Assembly: GCA_020064725.1 (NCBI GenBank)
Contig: JAGTWJ010000007.1
Location: 248,001-312,000 of the forward strand
DNA length: 64,000 bases
Origin: Drechslerella dactyloides
Lineage: Eukaryota > Ascomycota > Orbiliomycetes > Orbiliales > Orbiliaceae
Direction of reading: 5' to 3'
A program made the position numbers and the translations under genes. The notes beneath the pieces were generated by a model. The model was not told the DNA's origin. It made no database searches and was given only the letters and a program-made list of their open reading frames with translations. Below, piece after piece: positions 21,432 through 34,132 of the stretch; position 1 is the stretch's first letter; each line of letters starts with the position of its first letter.

Positions 21432-24051
21432 GATGACTTGAAATAATTTCCTGTCAAATAATTTAAGGAAATGTGTTTATTGATAAATATAGTGATGCGA
21501 AGGCTGAGCCCATTTAACGTTATGCCAGTCAGCTCCGTTGACTGGACCAACAAATCAGAGAACAGATCCTGAAGCAGGGAAGCCCCAGACCTTAAGCTTA
21601 AAGTATCTGTTCCTTCCGTACCGCTAAGCTAGGGACGGCTGCTGCGCTCGCCTGTGTGGCGGCTCCGTGCCTGCGCGGATCTTTATAGTTTGCCGCACCA
21701 CAGCGACAGAAAAGTTCGTATCAGTTGAAAAAAGATGCGGACGGGATACCTCAAAAAGGGAAGTCGAAGCTCAAAGTCCGGGTTATCGGGATAATGTGCG
21801 GACAAAAGGTACTCTGCATGGCCAGTCCAGGATGCAGTGGCTCTTTTGCATCCTCTGTCTACCTCCATTTACACTGCACGACATCAGCCACTCTGGCCTA
21901 GGATCCGGTCAGCCCCTAGATTCCTGCTATTTCGTTTGCTCTTTCCATCCTTTGGATGCGGACTCTGACCTGGGTCTGTGATACTCCTTGCATGGAATGG
22001 ACTCGAGTCGCTTACGAACAAATCAAATGGTGCGAGCCATCCGAACATTGGGACTAACGTTAGCCCCTGACCTCAGAGAGCATGCCCAGGAATATATTCT
22101 ACCAGTATATCCGTCGCTAGTCAGACTATTGCTTCATCACAACATCAAACAAGAATCATTGAATTATTTCCCCGAAAGGAACAGTCGTGCAGAGCAAAGC
22201 CACGGTAACTTGCCTCAAATTGACAGCTGGTTTCCGAATGCGACCGTGAATTAGTACACGTGATATACTCCGAGTCTTAACGGAGTTTCGAGCTCGTTAC
22301 TTCACGAAACTCGTTACTGTACGAAACATGCGGATGCAACGGCAGACGGGTGTCAGACCAGACGTTTCTCTAGACATCTTTCACCCCTTCGTGCTTTTTG
22401 TCGCTCGAATTTTTGCAGCATGCACACTAGTCAGATCACCTTTTCACGGCGAGTGTCTTATCGGGCCCGGCGGATATGTGACCAATTTCATTCTTCGAAA
22501 GATCGCATGCTGCTACTGCGTAAATCAATATCTTGCTAATTTTTGCTATTGATACAGCTAGATTTGTTGTGAGATCAACGATAAGTTGACACAGAGAATT
22601 CAGAAAGCAACTTCTATAACCCACGACTTGATAGTATAGCTGTGTGATGCTGGCGCATGCAATCTTTGTATCGATATCTACTGTAACAGCCTATCAGATA
22701 TGTACCTCGTATCTGGAGATATGCATATATGCACAAATATGCTTTGCAAATAGATGATCCGATTATTAGATTGACAAGTAAAAGTATTGATTGCGGATCA
22801 ATGCGTATGCATCGAATATTTAATGGGCTTGTATCGTACATGCGGGCCCTGGCTAATATATCTGTCATTATCTGTGCCTATGTAATTAATTGAATATTCG
22901 TTTGGTATGGATATAGCTTTAGGTCCCCCACGCAGATATATAGGGGGCCCGAGTCAGGATTCTAGAATTATTGTATCATGAAAATGTGTGTAGTTAGCTT
23001 GGTATGCATACCTTGGGCTAACATCCACTTTGCAGATTACTCTTAATTTCTTTTTTCGTTTGGCATGATTATCTTGCAAGTTCGAGCCAGACTGCCATAT
23101 TTTGATCGGCGGAGTTGGATCCGACCCCAAAGGATTCTATATTCGTCTAGAATCTAGCGTATGCAGTCAACTTAGCGCCACATCGGGGACCTGCGATACT
23201 GATGCTATTGAAGTCAAAGGCTTCTCCGTTGCCATGATCTACACGTAGTTCCTGATGTCTTCCTTCTATGCAATCGACTGGATATTTGATGGCGAATTCG
23301 TCAATGGCAGATAGTGGTATGTGGTCCGATATCGATATTCTGGTATTAATTGATACGCTGCAGTTATATTTGCGCATGTATTAATATCCTGACGAGGGCA
23401 CAAACACAGCTTCGACACATAGCATAGAAAGCGATATTCCCATATCAAGAAAGAAAAGGGTGCACCACCAGTTGTTTGGCAGTGGACGAGAGCTCTGCAG
23501 TAGCCAGACAACCGCGCGAAGTGTCTAGGTAGCCACCGCAGAACGCCACCTCTGGATTCCTCAAAGGCTCTGTTCGAACTGAGTCAACGCTTCCGAGCCG
23601 CGCCGCAGTTCGAGAGAGGAGAGATGCTATCCTGAGCATTCAGCCCAAGCCGCTGATATCGATATCAGTATCTTTTCCCTCCGCGGCGGCGGGCGTATCT
23701 GCAGGGGGCGCTAACACACGTGCAAAAACATCACATCCGGCTACCGCGTGGCTTCCGTGCGGCTAAGGTTTCTTTTCGCGGGGGTGGCCTCGCTTTCTGA
23801 TACAAACTATATCGCAATCGCAATCGGTATTGGCTAGGCTCGCTGTAAACTCACGACGGATCAGGCTTCTCGTTTTCGCTGATGTGTGCCGCCGCCAAGG
23901 ATCCTAATATGATCGTAGTTACTTCGTACACTAGTGTAGAACGCCAACGTGGAGATGTCGGGTCGACCCTTCTGCCTAAAGCAAAGCAAAGCAAAGCACG
24001 GTCCTCTTCGAACAGACCGGGAAATCGCGTCAATGCGCGCGGTCAAGCTTC
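21432..24051. other. Long intergenic region, 2.6 kb
   Basis: No convincing gene on either strand; open stretches are short and poor in composition. A tandem repeat and a small hairpin lie at 22265-22326. AGCAAAGCAAAGCAAAGC, a short 5-bp repeat, occurs near 23985, just beyond the end of the kinase gene. The part near 21440-21660 should be the promoter of the F-box gene. Confidence 0.45.
22293..22326. repeat. Tandem direct repeat, two 17-bp copies
   Basis: Two adjacent copies of CTCGTTACTNNACGAAA, differing at two central positions. Just upstream, ACTCCG and CGGAGT form a short hairpin at 22267-22286. Confidence 0.75.
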
Positions 24052-25505
24052 TCAAAACTGAACTTCTTCCCCAAAGGGGTAATTGAACTTCAACAGTCCA
24101 TTCAGCCCACTGACCCACTCGTCCTCGTGTTCGCTTCCTTCGCGCCAGATACATGGCACGCCTCCCTGTCCAATCTCGCCAGTATTCTTCATTTCGCCGC
24201 TAACACGGACTTCGACACCAGTATGAACCCCGCCCCATCGCTTGCCATCGATGGATACTTCGACCTCCTTACAGCGAGTTTTAGGCGAGAGTCTAAGCGA
24301 GACCTCCGATTCCGCGGGCAGTACCAGCGGCCTGAAGGAGAGGGAGCGTGGGCATATAGGTGTTAGTAGGATGGCGGGCACACGGGGGTGCACGATCGAG
24401 CCGAAAGATGAGAGCGAGTATGCTGTCGAGCCCGTAGGCGTCGATAAGATTATCCCATCTGCCTGTGATATACCCGCTAGCTTCAGTATGGTATTCATCG
24501 AAATCACGGATGGCGATGTAGGATACGCACCACAGCCTCGGTCAAGAGCCTCCCGTCAACAAAAACATCCACGACAGCCATATGTGGATTCCGTCCTCTG
24601 TGGATATGCACTTCATTCATAGCGTATACCCCCTTATCTCCACCGGGACCAATCTCATGGGCTTGATGCTCAGCTGGCCATAGATCGCCGCTGAGCTGCT
24701 TCTCGCCCTCGAACACCTGCATCTTGATCCTGCTCCGCCGCATTATTCGCGCGTTGTTGGACCAAACTGCATCCACGGCTTGCTTGAAGTCTGAGAACTG
24801 CCAGGGGCCAAGAAACCCGAGTGTCCCGAGGGCAAAGGAAAGCAGCGGTGGTACAACCGTGGTTGTAGAGAAGATGCTAGCAGCGTGCAGAATAGTGCCA
24901 TCTCCGCCGAATGTGACCGTCAACGATGTCTTTAGATGGTACGGATTTTGGCTCGAGTCCGGTGGAATTTTCGCCACTGATGTCGAGTAGATGGGAAACG
25001 GTAGCGATGAATGTAGGTCTGCAGCCGAATGAGGCTCGAGGATGATTTTTGTATCCGGATAGGTGGATGTGAGATATCTAAATTGGAGACGTAAGTAAAA
25101 GTATCCAGATATCACAAGATGCCAGTAAAGATATCAATACATACTTTGCAAATTCAAGCATGGCCTCGGTCACTGACGGCATGCCCTCTTTCTGCACCAA
25201 TAATATATTATTGGGCGGTTGGCCATCGGGGAATTTTATGATCTCAAGACTTTTATTTGTACATTCTATAGTGTGAATATTGTCCTAGAAGTGTAAGTTA
25301 GCCTTTCGGTCATAAGGCGACTTGCGCATCTGACGAAAATGCTGTTGTACGTACCGCGATATATCGGGTCGACACGAGGCTCCAACTCCCAGATCGACCG
25401 AAGCTCGAATGAGGGCTTGCTTGTAGAGAAGCATCTGTATGTCGTCGCGTGAGGCATCAGTCTCCGCGCCGTGCGCAGGGAGTTCCGCAGTATGCTGGAG
25501 GCCAT
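24052..25505 (-). CDS. pos5: Mitochondrial NAD(H) kinase, Pos5-like
   Basis: Four minus-strand exons: 25355-25505, 25145-25265, 24531-25077 and 24052-24462, giving 409 aa with all phases consistent. Known family members phosphorylate NAD(H) with ATP to supply NADP(H), and Pos5 does so in the mitochondrial matrix. The N-terminus looks like a matrix-targeting signal: MASSILRNSLRTARRLMPHA, then RCFSTSKP. The kinase motifs are present: FGGDGT (about residues 147-152), the NE motif in YAMNEVHIHRG, and the Gly-rich loop STPTGSTAYSLSSFGSIVHP. The last intron falls between LLTEAV and ADGIILS. The usual SSGGS is SSFGS here. Exon 2 starts at CTATAG|AA, the only acceptor that restores frame. Confidence 0.87.
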
Positions 25506-25824
25506 GTTTACGCCTTGTCGCAATCCTGTGCCGTTCGGTTATTGCGATATAATAGCCGTGGTGTTTTCGTCTGTCGCCACCAGTTTTTACCGCACCACCC
25601 AGGATGCTTGCCGATGGCTTAGTCAGCACGACTTCTCAACGCTGTTCCGATAGATTACGTGATAAGTGGCGCCAGTGGCCCTGACGATGTAGATTGCTAG
25701 GTGCTTAGTGACGATGCAACAAATGAGTTTCGCCCAAGTAGAGATAATGTACACTGCAAAGCGACCCTCTGTCAAAAACGCAAGATGAACTGCCAAGATA
25801 CACCATCTATCGATGCTAGCTCTA
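25506..25824. other. Intergenic, promoter of the NAD(H) kinase
   Basis: A short spacer between two minus-strand genes. Nothing specific recognised. Confidence 0.45.
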
Positions 25825-28800
25825 TCAACCCGTGAAGGCTGCCAGAAATGTTATCCGCTTCTCTTCCTCTCGTCTTTCTAGTGTCTCACTCCTCCAACCA
25901 GCCATGACTTGCGGCCTTCTTATTATAACATCTGAGAATTCCTTCAATATATTCTTCTTCACCAGCTCTGTGGTGGTGATTCTGCTGCTAGCGCTCAACC
26001 GCTTGACCAACGCCGCTGCCGACAGAGGCGCCGAAGATATATTACTCGATGTCGTTGCGGCATCATATTTCGGGGAGAGCAGCGATATCACTTCCGAGAC
26101 GAAACCTGTGAGGTATATGAAAACGTTCGTATGAACGGGCGGTGCGGCCGTCGGCAACATATCAAGAATCTGGAGCTTCCATTAGCGATGGGCCTTGTCG
26201 CACGCCATGTCGATGATGCACATACCTTGTCAGCTCCAGCTTTGCCGCCAACGCCCTTCACTACCTCGCCATATAGGGAAGTCGGGATGACCCCATTCTT
26301 CAAGTAGCCAAGCCAGTCCAGTAGACACTCCGCCATGACCTCGCACTTGTCCTCTTCCGAGTAGCCCTTCCGGTCCACCTCTTCCCATGCCCAATCTCTG
26401 TCGCAGTCAAGACCGTTCCGTATCCACCTCTTGAGTGCTGATCTGGCATATATGGAAGATGATGTGAGCTCATCCTCACCTTCTTCGCCATCATCGGTGT
26501 CAGTATCCGCCAAGCCTGTTTGTGCGTTAGCCAAAACCGCTCCAGGATCATACAGGAGAAAGAAAACCCACCCCACGTATCTCTGACGAATGGCCAGCCG
26601 GGAAGCATGGTCCACCGCACACCCTCACCACCCTCGCTCAAAACAATGCTCTTTAAGGTGAGTAACAGGTACTCCGTCATCCTGAATAATTCTCTTGGTG
26701 CGCTCCAATGAGCCTCCCCATTACACTTCGGGTTGTCTCTGATGCCGCCCGCGGAGTCAGGGACTCGCAGAAGTTCTGTAAGGCTATATCCAAGAAATGT
26801 TGTCTTGAACTTTGCCTTTACAGGTATAAATTTGTCCTGGCCCTGCGACACTCTCATGACCAGAATGTCAGAAAGATCCTCCTTGCCAGTATTAAGATGT
26901 CGTAGCAACGCCGCGTTCGCGGCCCGAGATTGGCGGCCATTCCTCCGGGGAGGTAGTGCGAGCTGCAAGGTAATCGGCTCGGCCTCGCCCGGCTTTAAGA
27001 GGTAGGGCTCTTCTGTTTGGGCATTGGCAAATCTAACCGATAGCCAGACTTTGCAAACCTCTTCCTCAAGTCCACCAGCAGCGGAATCCTCATCGCCGAA
27101 GGCCATCGAGTCGCTGATATCAGTAGAAGTAATTTTCATAAAACCAGAATCTTCTTCATCATCGTCGTCAGACAGCGCTGGCATGACTGGTCGAGTCACG
27201 AATTCGCAGGCCGCCTCGCTTCGGCCAGTGTTGGCTATTGTGACAGTTCGACGAACAACTTGATCCCATGCGACTTCGCCAAAGTCTACGATTTCGTTAT
27301 TTGGGTCACCGTCAACAATCAGGGTAACGGCGGGGCGCGACTCGTTTTCATGGCGGTCGATTTCTCTAACGATCTCGACCTGGACCTGCGATCGTTTGTC
27401 CTGGTCGACGGCCAGATATTCCAGCGAGAACTCTGCTGTGATGGGTTTGTGATCTGAAGAGGTAATCGTCTGGTGTGAGAGATATCTTTGGAGTTTTAGT
27501 GGAGTGGAAATATCTGATATATCGATTTCATTGATTGTGGTGATTTCATGGCTTAATTGGGACGGTGCAACGGCGTTACTGTCGTCAAGTTTAGCATCTG
27601 AGTCCTCTCCAGGGTCCTCAGTCTCCTCTTGACCGATATCAAAGAGGACATCGTTGCTTTCGCTTCCATCTAGATGTGTTTCTCGTTTTTTGTCTCGTGC
27701 GTCAGCCAGTTTCCTGGCTTCCAGTCGCTCGATTTCCTCCTTCTCCACTTTCCAGTCCTTCCAAACTATGCGATCGCAATAACTAGGTACTCTCGCTTTT
27801 TCGGAACTATCGAACGTAGATATGGTGCCAAAATCATATTTGTAGGTTGGTAAGAACAATATCTTGCCCTCGTGGAAGAACTGAAAGGCCTTTCCTTCCA
27901 TCTGTTGTTTCCGGAGTTGATCGTTCTCCAGGAGATACGCTATTGTTTCTTCAAATGTGCGATTGTTCTCCCTAGATGATCTTCTCTCGCTACCCGGCTC
28001 GTCAGATGCATTTGATGCGTCAGCATTCGCCTTGAGCTTGAGAGGAGGGTCGCTTCCATCCGCTTCAGGTGGTAGAAATGTGTGTAGAGATTTCCGTATC
28101 TCGTCTCCGGTTATGTCAAGGCGGTAGTTTAGATCGCCGGCCCATAAGACTAAGTCGCATTCACTAAACGGATAACCGTTAGGATGTGCCGCAGCGACAG
28201 ACTCTGGAGCGGTCCCGCCACCAGAGATAGGCAGTGGCGTTGGATGAAAGTACGCTCTTCGTTGGATCTCTGCATAGTCCCAGTTTCGGCGATCGACGGC
28301 ATTCGGAAACGCTGCAAGATGGCAATTCACAAACACCACTGTCGTGCCTTTCTGCCGTTCCGCCTCCTCTTTCTCCTCGATAGACGCGTCGACGAGCGAA
28401 GGGGGGCATACGCCGGCAGCCGGCAATCCTCCGATAACGATCCGACCCAGAGCACCGCCTTTGTTCCCCATGTAACCCATCAAGCCCGTGCCAACTGTAG
28501 TCCCGCTCGGCGTGGTGATCTGAGATGCGATATCCGGCGAGATGAACACAAACATCAAAAGGCCAACGAGTTGCTCGACGATTAAACAGCGGTAGTCTGG
28601 GAGGGCAGCCTACACGGTCAGCGTATACACCTTTAGTTAGGAGTCTCCCTCGTCAAATTTGCAACTGGTCAAGAAGAATTGTTTGCCTACCTGAATAGCA
28701 CCTCGCCACCGCTTCTGGACGCCTTCGTCGACAGTCCGTAGGAAATTCTCCGGCGCAGAGACATCCACGACCTCCTGCAGACAGACAACGTGGATGGAAC

Positions 28801-29464
28801 TCCCTCGGCCGGCTTCTGGCTGGCTGAAGTCGTTGCGCCCTACTTCTGGCCCCCGGGCTTGGACCGGGCCTTCCCCCTGCCCTTCCATCTCTCGGCCGTC
28901 TTCCGGAGGACCTTCTCCTGTGTCCGTTTGGAGACTGGATTCATGCCCTTGAGAAGCCGGCTCTTGTTCGCAAGATCGTGTTTCGTTCCTAGTTTCTTGT
29001 ACAACTCTCTGATCGCTCTGCTCCGGGGCTTGACGTCTTCTTTGTCCGTCTTCAGGTCCGCCAGTACTTTGAATACCGGATAGACTTCGACTTTGGTCTT
29101 TGGCAGTCTCTTCGTCCCGTTGTTCTTGGGCGGGCGGTGTAGGGCCCACTTCGGTGGCTCCTCCTTCTCGTCGGAGTCGATTCCTCTGAACGTGACGTCG
29201 TCCACCTCGAGCTTCCCGGTGAGCGGATTGGGTTTGGGATGAGAGTGACGGCGAGGCGGAAGGGTGGTGTAGGATAGCGGCAATATCTGTGTGCGCGTCA
29301 TCGACGGCCGCCACGTTCCAGGCGGTGACCGTGACAGTGCATTTGTCGCGGTGGAGGAATTCCGCGCGACGTTTGTAGAGAGCGGCTGCGACGGGCCCGC
29401 CAACCAGCTTTTCGAGGTTACTCGACCGAGACCCACCCGGGTCGGAATTGTCCGCCGATGCCAT
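25825..29464 (-). CDS. Inositol polyphosphate 5-phosphatase with RhoGAP-like tail (OCRL/INPP5B type)
   Basis: Four minus-strand exons: 28691-29464, 26554-28609, 26226-26515 and 25825-26175, giving 1156 aa. The family removes the 5-phosphate from phosphoinositides and acts on Golgi and endosomal membranes. Catalytic motifs are intact: WNVAA, CLQEVVD, GYMGNKGG, VNCHLAAFPN, WAGDLNYRLD, VPSYCDRIVWK and SSDHKPI. An ASH-like beta domain follows (VDFGEVAWDQVVRRTVTIAN), then a C-terminal helical RhoGAP-like part (IPTSLYGEVVKGV, LLSPKYDAATTSSN). The stretch between WNVAA and QEVVD is about 170 residues, longer than usual, low-complexity, and overlaps a second long open frame; an intron or sequence error is possible there. 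An upstream in-frame ATG lies at 29554. Confidence 0.85.
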
Positions 29465-30351
29465 GCGGATATCATGAGAAGTTGCTGCCAGTTCCAGGCG
29501 TCGAGTTGAGTTGAGTGTGTCGAGGGAGTTGGCTGCAGGGACGCAGGCTTTCAAGCCTGGTAGCGAGCAATCCGCTGGCGGGATGTTATCGCGATGGGTG
29601 GTGATGGCGAGGGTGGGGGTTTTTCGCGATGTCCGCCAGGGATCGGAACTATGTCATTAGGCATCGTCCGCAACACAAAGCGAGGCCCCGGCACGAGTTG
29701 CCGCTCCACCGTGCACCACCATCACGACGGCCGGGCGTCGTCACCGATGGTTTGGCTAGACAGACGCGCAATTGAACGAAGACATCACCTCTCAGAATAG
29801 CGACCAAGACATATCGGCTACTTTACCAAGTAGAGCCCGTGCGACATTGACGGGCGGACATGCGTGCCCCTTGGCGGCCACACAGGGCGATGGCTGTGCT
29901 CGATCCTTTCAGGGATATTAATAGTACAGCCCCGATGCATCCTGCCTGGTTTGCACCTCCATGCTCCATGCAAGGCCACGAATGCAACTGAGATTGAAGA
30001 ACATACCATACAACGTGCCCTTCAGTAGTGCCCCCGGGCTTAGTCCAGGGCTAGTTCGTGCTCTATCGGCTGGGGATGCCTTTGAAACCTCCCTGTCACA
30101 GCGGCCGTCCGAGGCCTTTGATACCTATAACAGGGCTGGACAAGGCATAGCTATACTGCTCATCAAGCTATACGAACTATTTATAATCTCTATAATGGAT
30201 ATCAGCTGGCAAGTCTATTTGGACTTATATAATCTCCACCGGAGTGCTGTCCTTGTAAACTTAATAGATCGTATAATCCATTATAATCTACGGTGTAGCA
30301 CTTCATAATTTAATTTACAGTTGCCCTACCACTTTGTGAGCAGCCTTATCG
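29465..30351. other. Divergent intergenic region
   Basis: Lies between two divergently transcribed genes (phosphatase and F-box protein), so it likely holds both promoters. No specific regulatory motif is clear. Confidence 0.45.
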
Positions 30352-31443
30352 ATGGCCTCCTCTCACAGTATATTTGCAATTCCCGAAATCCTCGATCTAG
30401 TCTTTCTGTCTCTACCTCACATCGACGTCGTTGGTACTGTCGGCCAGGTCTGCCGCTCCTGGAAGACTGTAGTCGACAATCCGTCCCCAGCTTTAGAATA
30501 CTACAAATCGACTGGTGTCCGGCCCAACCAGCACTTGCCGTACAATAACTTGAAAGTTACTCCGGCCTCGCTAGCTTTGCTCGCCCTCTTCTGGACAAAA
30601 ACCGAACGAATAGTGCATTCTACGATAGAATCGCTGCCGGAGCTGCAAATACCAGAGCCGTCCTTCTGGTCCCGGTGCTTCGAACGTGAGAAAAGTCGAC
30701 GACAGCGAGCCGAATACCAATTCATCGGATCGACCCTCCGCGAGTCTTTACAGAAGCTATTCGCGTCCTTCTTGCCTGTCCTCCAGGATATCCACCTGTT
30801 TTTTCCGGCATCGCCCCCGTACTGCCGTCGAAAACGACCAATCGATACGACAACCTTCTACGACTACTACCCGGGCACAAAGCTGGATTTCCACACGGAA
30901 TTCACGGGTTTCTTCTTAGATCAGTACCCGAGTCTGAAAAGACCTGATGGAAATGTCGTTGTCAAGATTGCGCATAAGCTTTGCGAGCTAGCCTTCTATG
31001 AAGCACTGGGCCTCGCGGCTCGCAGAAGTTCCTTCGGACATATAGTCAACCTCGCAGTTGTCGACGGCGAATGGGGACTAGATAGCCATGCGGGCGACAG
31101 TAGCTGTGGCCTAAACGGATGTCTTGCAGCGGGGAAGCCGTCGAAAGAGAACACGAACCTACACACCCAAATACAGCTGTGCTTTGGGCCAACAGATTGC
31201 GTCCGCAATGGTGATAACGAGCTGACGGCTCAACTGTTTCGGGACGCTAATGATGTTCGTATCGCGAGAATCAAAGCCCGGTACGAACGTCGAGGACGGC
31301 TATGGCTCATCGAACCTGTAGAGACTTTCCATTTCTCTGGAGAAGAAATAGTGTTACCGAAGTATAAGATCGACGAGGATATATTGGGTAACGCGCGCAG
31401 GCGGAATCGGACCAGTAGATTTTTCCATCCAGCGAGCCAATAG
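30352..31443 (+). CDS. F-box protein
   Basis: Single exon, 363 aa. The F-box is at the very N-terminus, about residues 7-48: IFAIPEILDLVFLSLPHIDV, then QVCRSWKTVVDNPSPALEYY. The rest has no repeats I recognise. It contains charged and aromatic segments (FERERKSRRQ-like region near residue 105) and a Cys/Asp-rich patch (GDSSCGLNGCLAAGK). By family it would recruit a substrate to an SCF ubiquitin ligase; the substrate is unknown. This short, single-exon type with an immediately N-terminal F-box is common in expanded fungal F-box sets. Confidence 0.78.
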   Translation: MASSHSIFAIPEILDLVFLSLPHIDVVGTVGQVCRSWKTVVDNPSPALEYYKSTGVRPNQHLPYNNLKVTPASLALLALFWTKTERIVHSTIESLPELQIPEPSFWSRCFEREKSRRQRAEYQFIGSTLRESLQKLFASFLPVLQDIHLFFPASPPYCRRKRPIDTTTFYDYYPGTKLDFHTEFTGFFLDQYPSLKRPDGNVVVKIAHKLCELAFYEALGLAARRSSFGHIVNLAVVDGEWGLDSHAGDSSCGLNGCLAAGKPSKENTNLHTQIQLCFGPTDCVRNGDNELTAQLFRDANDVRIARIKARYERRGRLWLIEPVETFHFSGEEIVLPKYKIDEDILGNARRRNRTSRFFHPASQ

Positions 31444-32199
31444 CATATATGCATAGATGAGCTACCGCTCGGACGATTCTCAATGAAAGCGAACTAATGT
31501 AAGAATAGCGAATATATAGACATCTGTTGAATCATGACCATGTAATTCTAATATTAATATGACAAAGCTTTAAAAGTAATATCTGTGCAAGCTGCCTCGC
31601 ATGTTAATATTATACCTATTATAGTATGGGCAGCTTTCAGGAATAGATCTCGATGTTTAATTTGACCACATCAGTATTTATGTATGCACCTTGTCAACTG
31701 TCTATGCGAAGATGTAGTACAAGCGTGGGAATGACAGGGTGAGACTGGTAATTTCGTGTGTCAAGCTCTTTGGAATCCGGCTGCAGCGCTGCCACAGCTC
31801 ATGAAACTGGACAGATGAAGGAATTAGTGCCCAGGAACCTCGACCTTCGTGGGATCCTTCTGTCCCACCCACATTTTTAGGTTTCACATTCAATTCTTCT
31901 AGTTACTCCTAGTTACGCCGTTTCAGTCACCAATGGGATATTTGACTTATTTTCTCCTGCTCACATAGATCAATCATTCCTGTGTCTACATACATGAGGA
32001 GAGATGTAAAGTAATATTTTCAGACAGGTTTTCTGATCTAACTTCAGCCTTGTTTCCATATCGGTTCTATGATCATCCTGTGAAGCTGCTTGTATGACTG
32101 AAATGGTGATGACCGTGACTCGATATGGTGACTCCGTTGCAATGAGCCTTGAAACGACGATCTAGTCTTTACGAGGAAACCGCTGGCTTACCGATTCTT
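31444..32199. other. Intergenic, nothing recognised
   Basis: AT-rich spacer between convergent genes. No supported gene or RNA. Confidence 0.5.
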
Positions 32200-33312
32200 T
32201 CAATGAGTATATCTCTCAACGCTTGGCTCGTCTTCATCAGACACATTGATGTAAGCAAACTTTTGGGCATCTGGTTCGTAAATGCCGGGTACATAGACCT
32301 GATAGATCTTTTTGGGCGGGTTACCAGGCACATATTGCACTGGAGTGATGGTGACTTCGACAAGTCTACTTCGGGTAGTATGAAATGTTTTATTGTGAAT
32401 TGCAGTCAACCCGATCCTAGTGACTCCTTCCGTAAAAGCCTGGAACCACAATTCGCCATTTTTGACCACGCCAAGGTGTAAAATAAGGTCTAGATTCTCG
32501 ATTTCCGGGACGATATTATAGTGATCCTCGTCGTCCCTCACTGTCAGCTTTAGAAACTGTCCAACCGGCACGCTCATCTTTTCGCTACACCGAAGAATGC
32601 AAGAAGGGATGGTTTTCTTTCTTGCAGTTTCGACTCTTCCGGCAATAAGATGATTGTCGATGTCTTTCCCTAGTTTCAGAAATTCTTCCATTGTTAGGCC
32701 TACACAGAGGTTAGCTCTAGGTGTATTTAAGCACCCCTGGTGCAATATCCAATTTCACGCCTCTTCACTGATCATCAATCGAAAGATCACAGGGTATGAC
32801 ATGCACAACTTACAATCGGACGAATCCTTGATGTCAACAAATACAGTATCTCTGACGAACTTTAAGCGGCATCTTCCGCCCAGTGCATACGATCCGATGC
32901 CAGCGGAATTTGCAGGCTCTGGTTGAGTAATTTTAGGAGCGATATTGTAGCCATTCAAGGAGCCCCTGTAGCAGCTTGTTGCCTCGCTGCTTGAATCGCA
33001 CTGGTAGATAGTCATTGAAACATTTGAATCCGGCCGATCGCGCCTCTCCATCGTGTATTCGATGAGGCAGGAGGTGTGCATCAACCCAGCACTGAATTCG
33101 ACGGATTTGAAGTCGGGAACCGCTCCTTTGAAGATTTTCTCCAACGCGTCTTCCGACAAGTCAGCGTTGCAAATATAGTTTGAGTTGATGTCCTTCGTGC
33201 TAGATTTCGTCTGGTGAAATAACTCTTCAACGTAATCGTCTTCAGCGTAGCAGAAATTGGCGTGTGGTGGTTCCATGGGACTTGGTGATTCCCCGGCGCG
33301 TGGCAATTCCAT
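32200..33312 (-). CDS. Hypothetical protein with dispersed cysteines
   Basis: Two minus-strand exons, 32814-33312 and 32200-32699, joined in phase 1 (GTAAGT..TGTGTAG), giving 332 aa. The junction reads DSSDC-LTMEEFL. Exon 1 contains spaced Cys residues (NFCYAEDDY, YICNAD, TSCLIEY, YQCDSSSEATSCYRGS, GRCRLKF), as in folded disulfide-rich or metal-binding proteins. I see no signal peptide at the chosen Met (MELPRAGESPSPMEPPHANF), so either a 5' exon is missing or the protein is cytosolic. Exon 2 is beta-rich (LVEVTITPVQYVPGNPPKKI). No known domain recognised. The 3' end is also less certain, since a GTAAGC donor lies just past the stop. Confidence 0.55.
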
Positions 33313-34132
33313 GGTGAATGGATATCCAGTTCAAGCTTGAACTTGACATATAGGCGTAGAAAGGAAGGTATGAATATTAGTCGAAGCAATAAACTGGGCG
33401 CTTGATCGAATGGAGAAAGGACCCTGACTGTCAGCAGTGAGGATTAGGCAAGGAGAGAAGTGGTGGAAACCTAACGGAGGCTTGATTAGAGCTGGTTGTT
33501 TCTAGTATGTAACTACTTATAAGCTTATGTAAGTTCGGGAGTTTAATAAGAGCCACGCTGGTGTTGCATTGTAGAAGAACAAGCTCAGAAAACATCATCG
33601 CCACTATCAACCGGCTGCAACCTCGCTAGTATACCTCCGGTCTAACATAGCCTTTATGACAGCAGTTTGGAATATCATAACGTATGACGCCATCGGTTTG
33701 CTACTGCCATCCTACCCTGTACCTCGTGGAACCATCCCAAGCTTATCGCTCATCTAGTGCTCCTCCACCCGATTCTATGGAGGCTTCCAAAACTTCTGTT
33801 GGCATGGAAGTTTGTAAATGAATTCAACGCGACATAAGCCAATACTAGGTATCTACCAATTAATTTTCTGGGCCAATGGCGTCGATTCCAAGTCCTTCTA
33901 CCTGGCCAGGTCAATCTAGCGACTACTTTCCTCGACATCTCCTGCAAAACTTCTCTCATAATCACTAGTGCCTCAAGTACACGTCTGGGGCTATATGTGC
34001 GCTGTGGCTTGTCTTCCATTCGCGATCTTGTCATACCTACATGCTGTGACACGCCAGCACCTAGTGCACCTTTACCATAAGAACCCCCTCTGGTTGACTG
34101 CAACATTATTATTGGCAATCTATCCCCTCCAT
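33313..34132. other. Intergenic, nothing firm
   Basis: Short minus-strand open stretches occur (33750-34175) but overlap the last exon of the neighbouring partial gene in another frame. I see no supported gene. Confidence 0.4.

Noticed and set aside
25355..25505. Direct joining of kinase exon 1 to the CTTCTAG acceptor at about 25280
   Set aside because: It causes an immediate frameshift and stop; only the CTATAG acceptor at 25266 restores the kinase frame.
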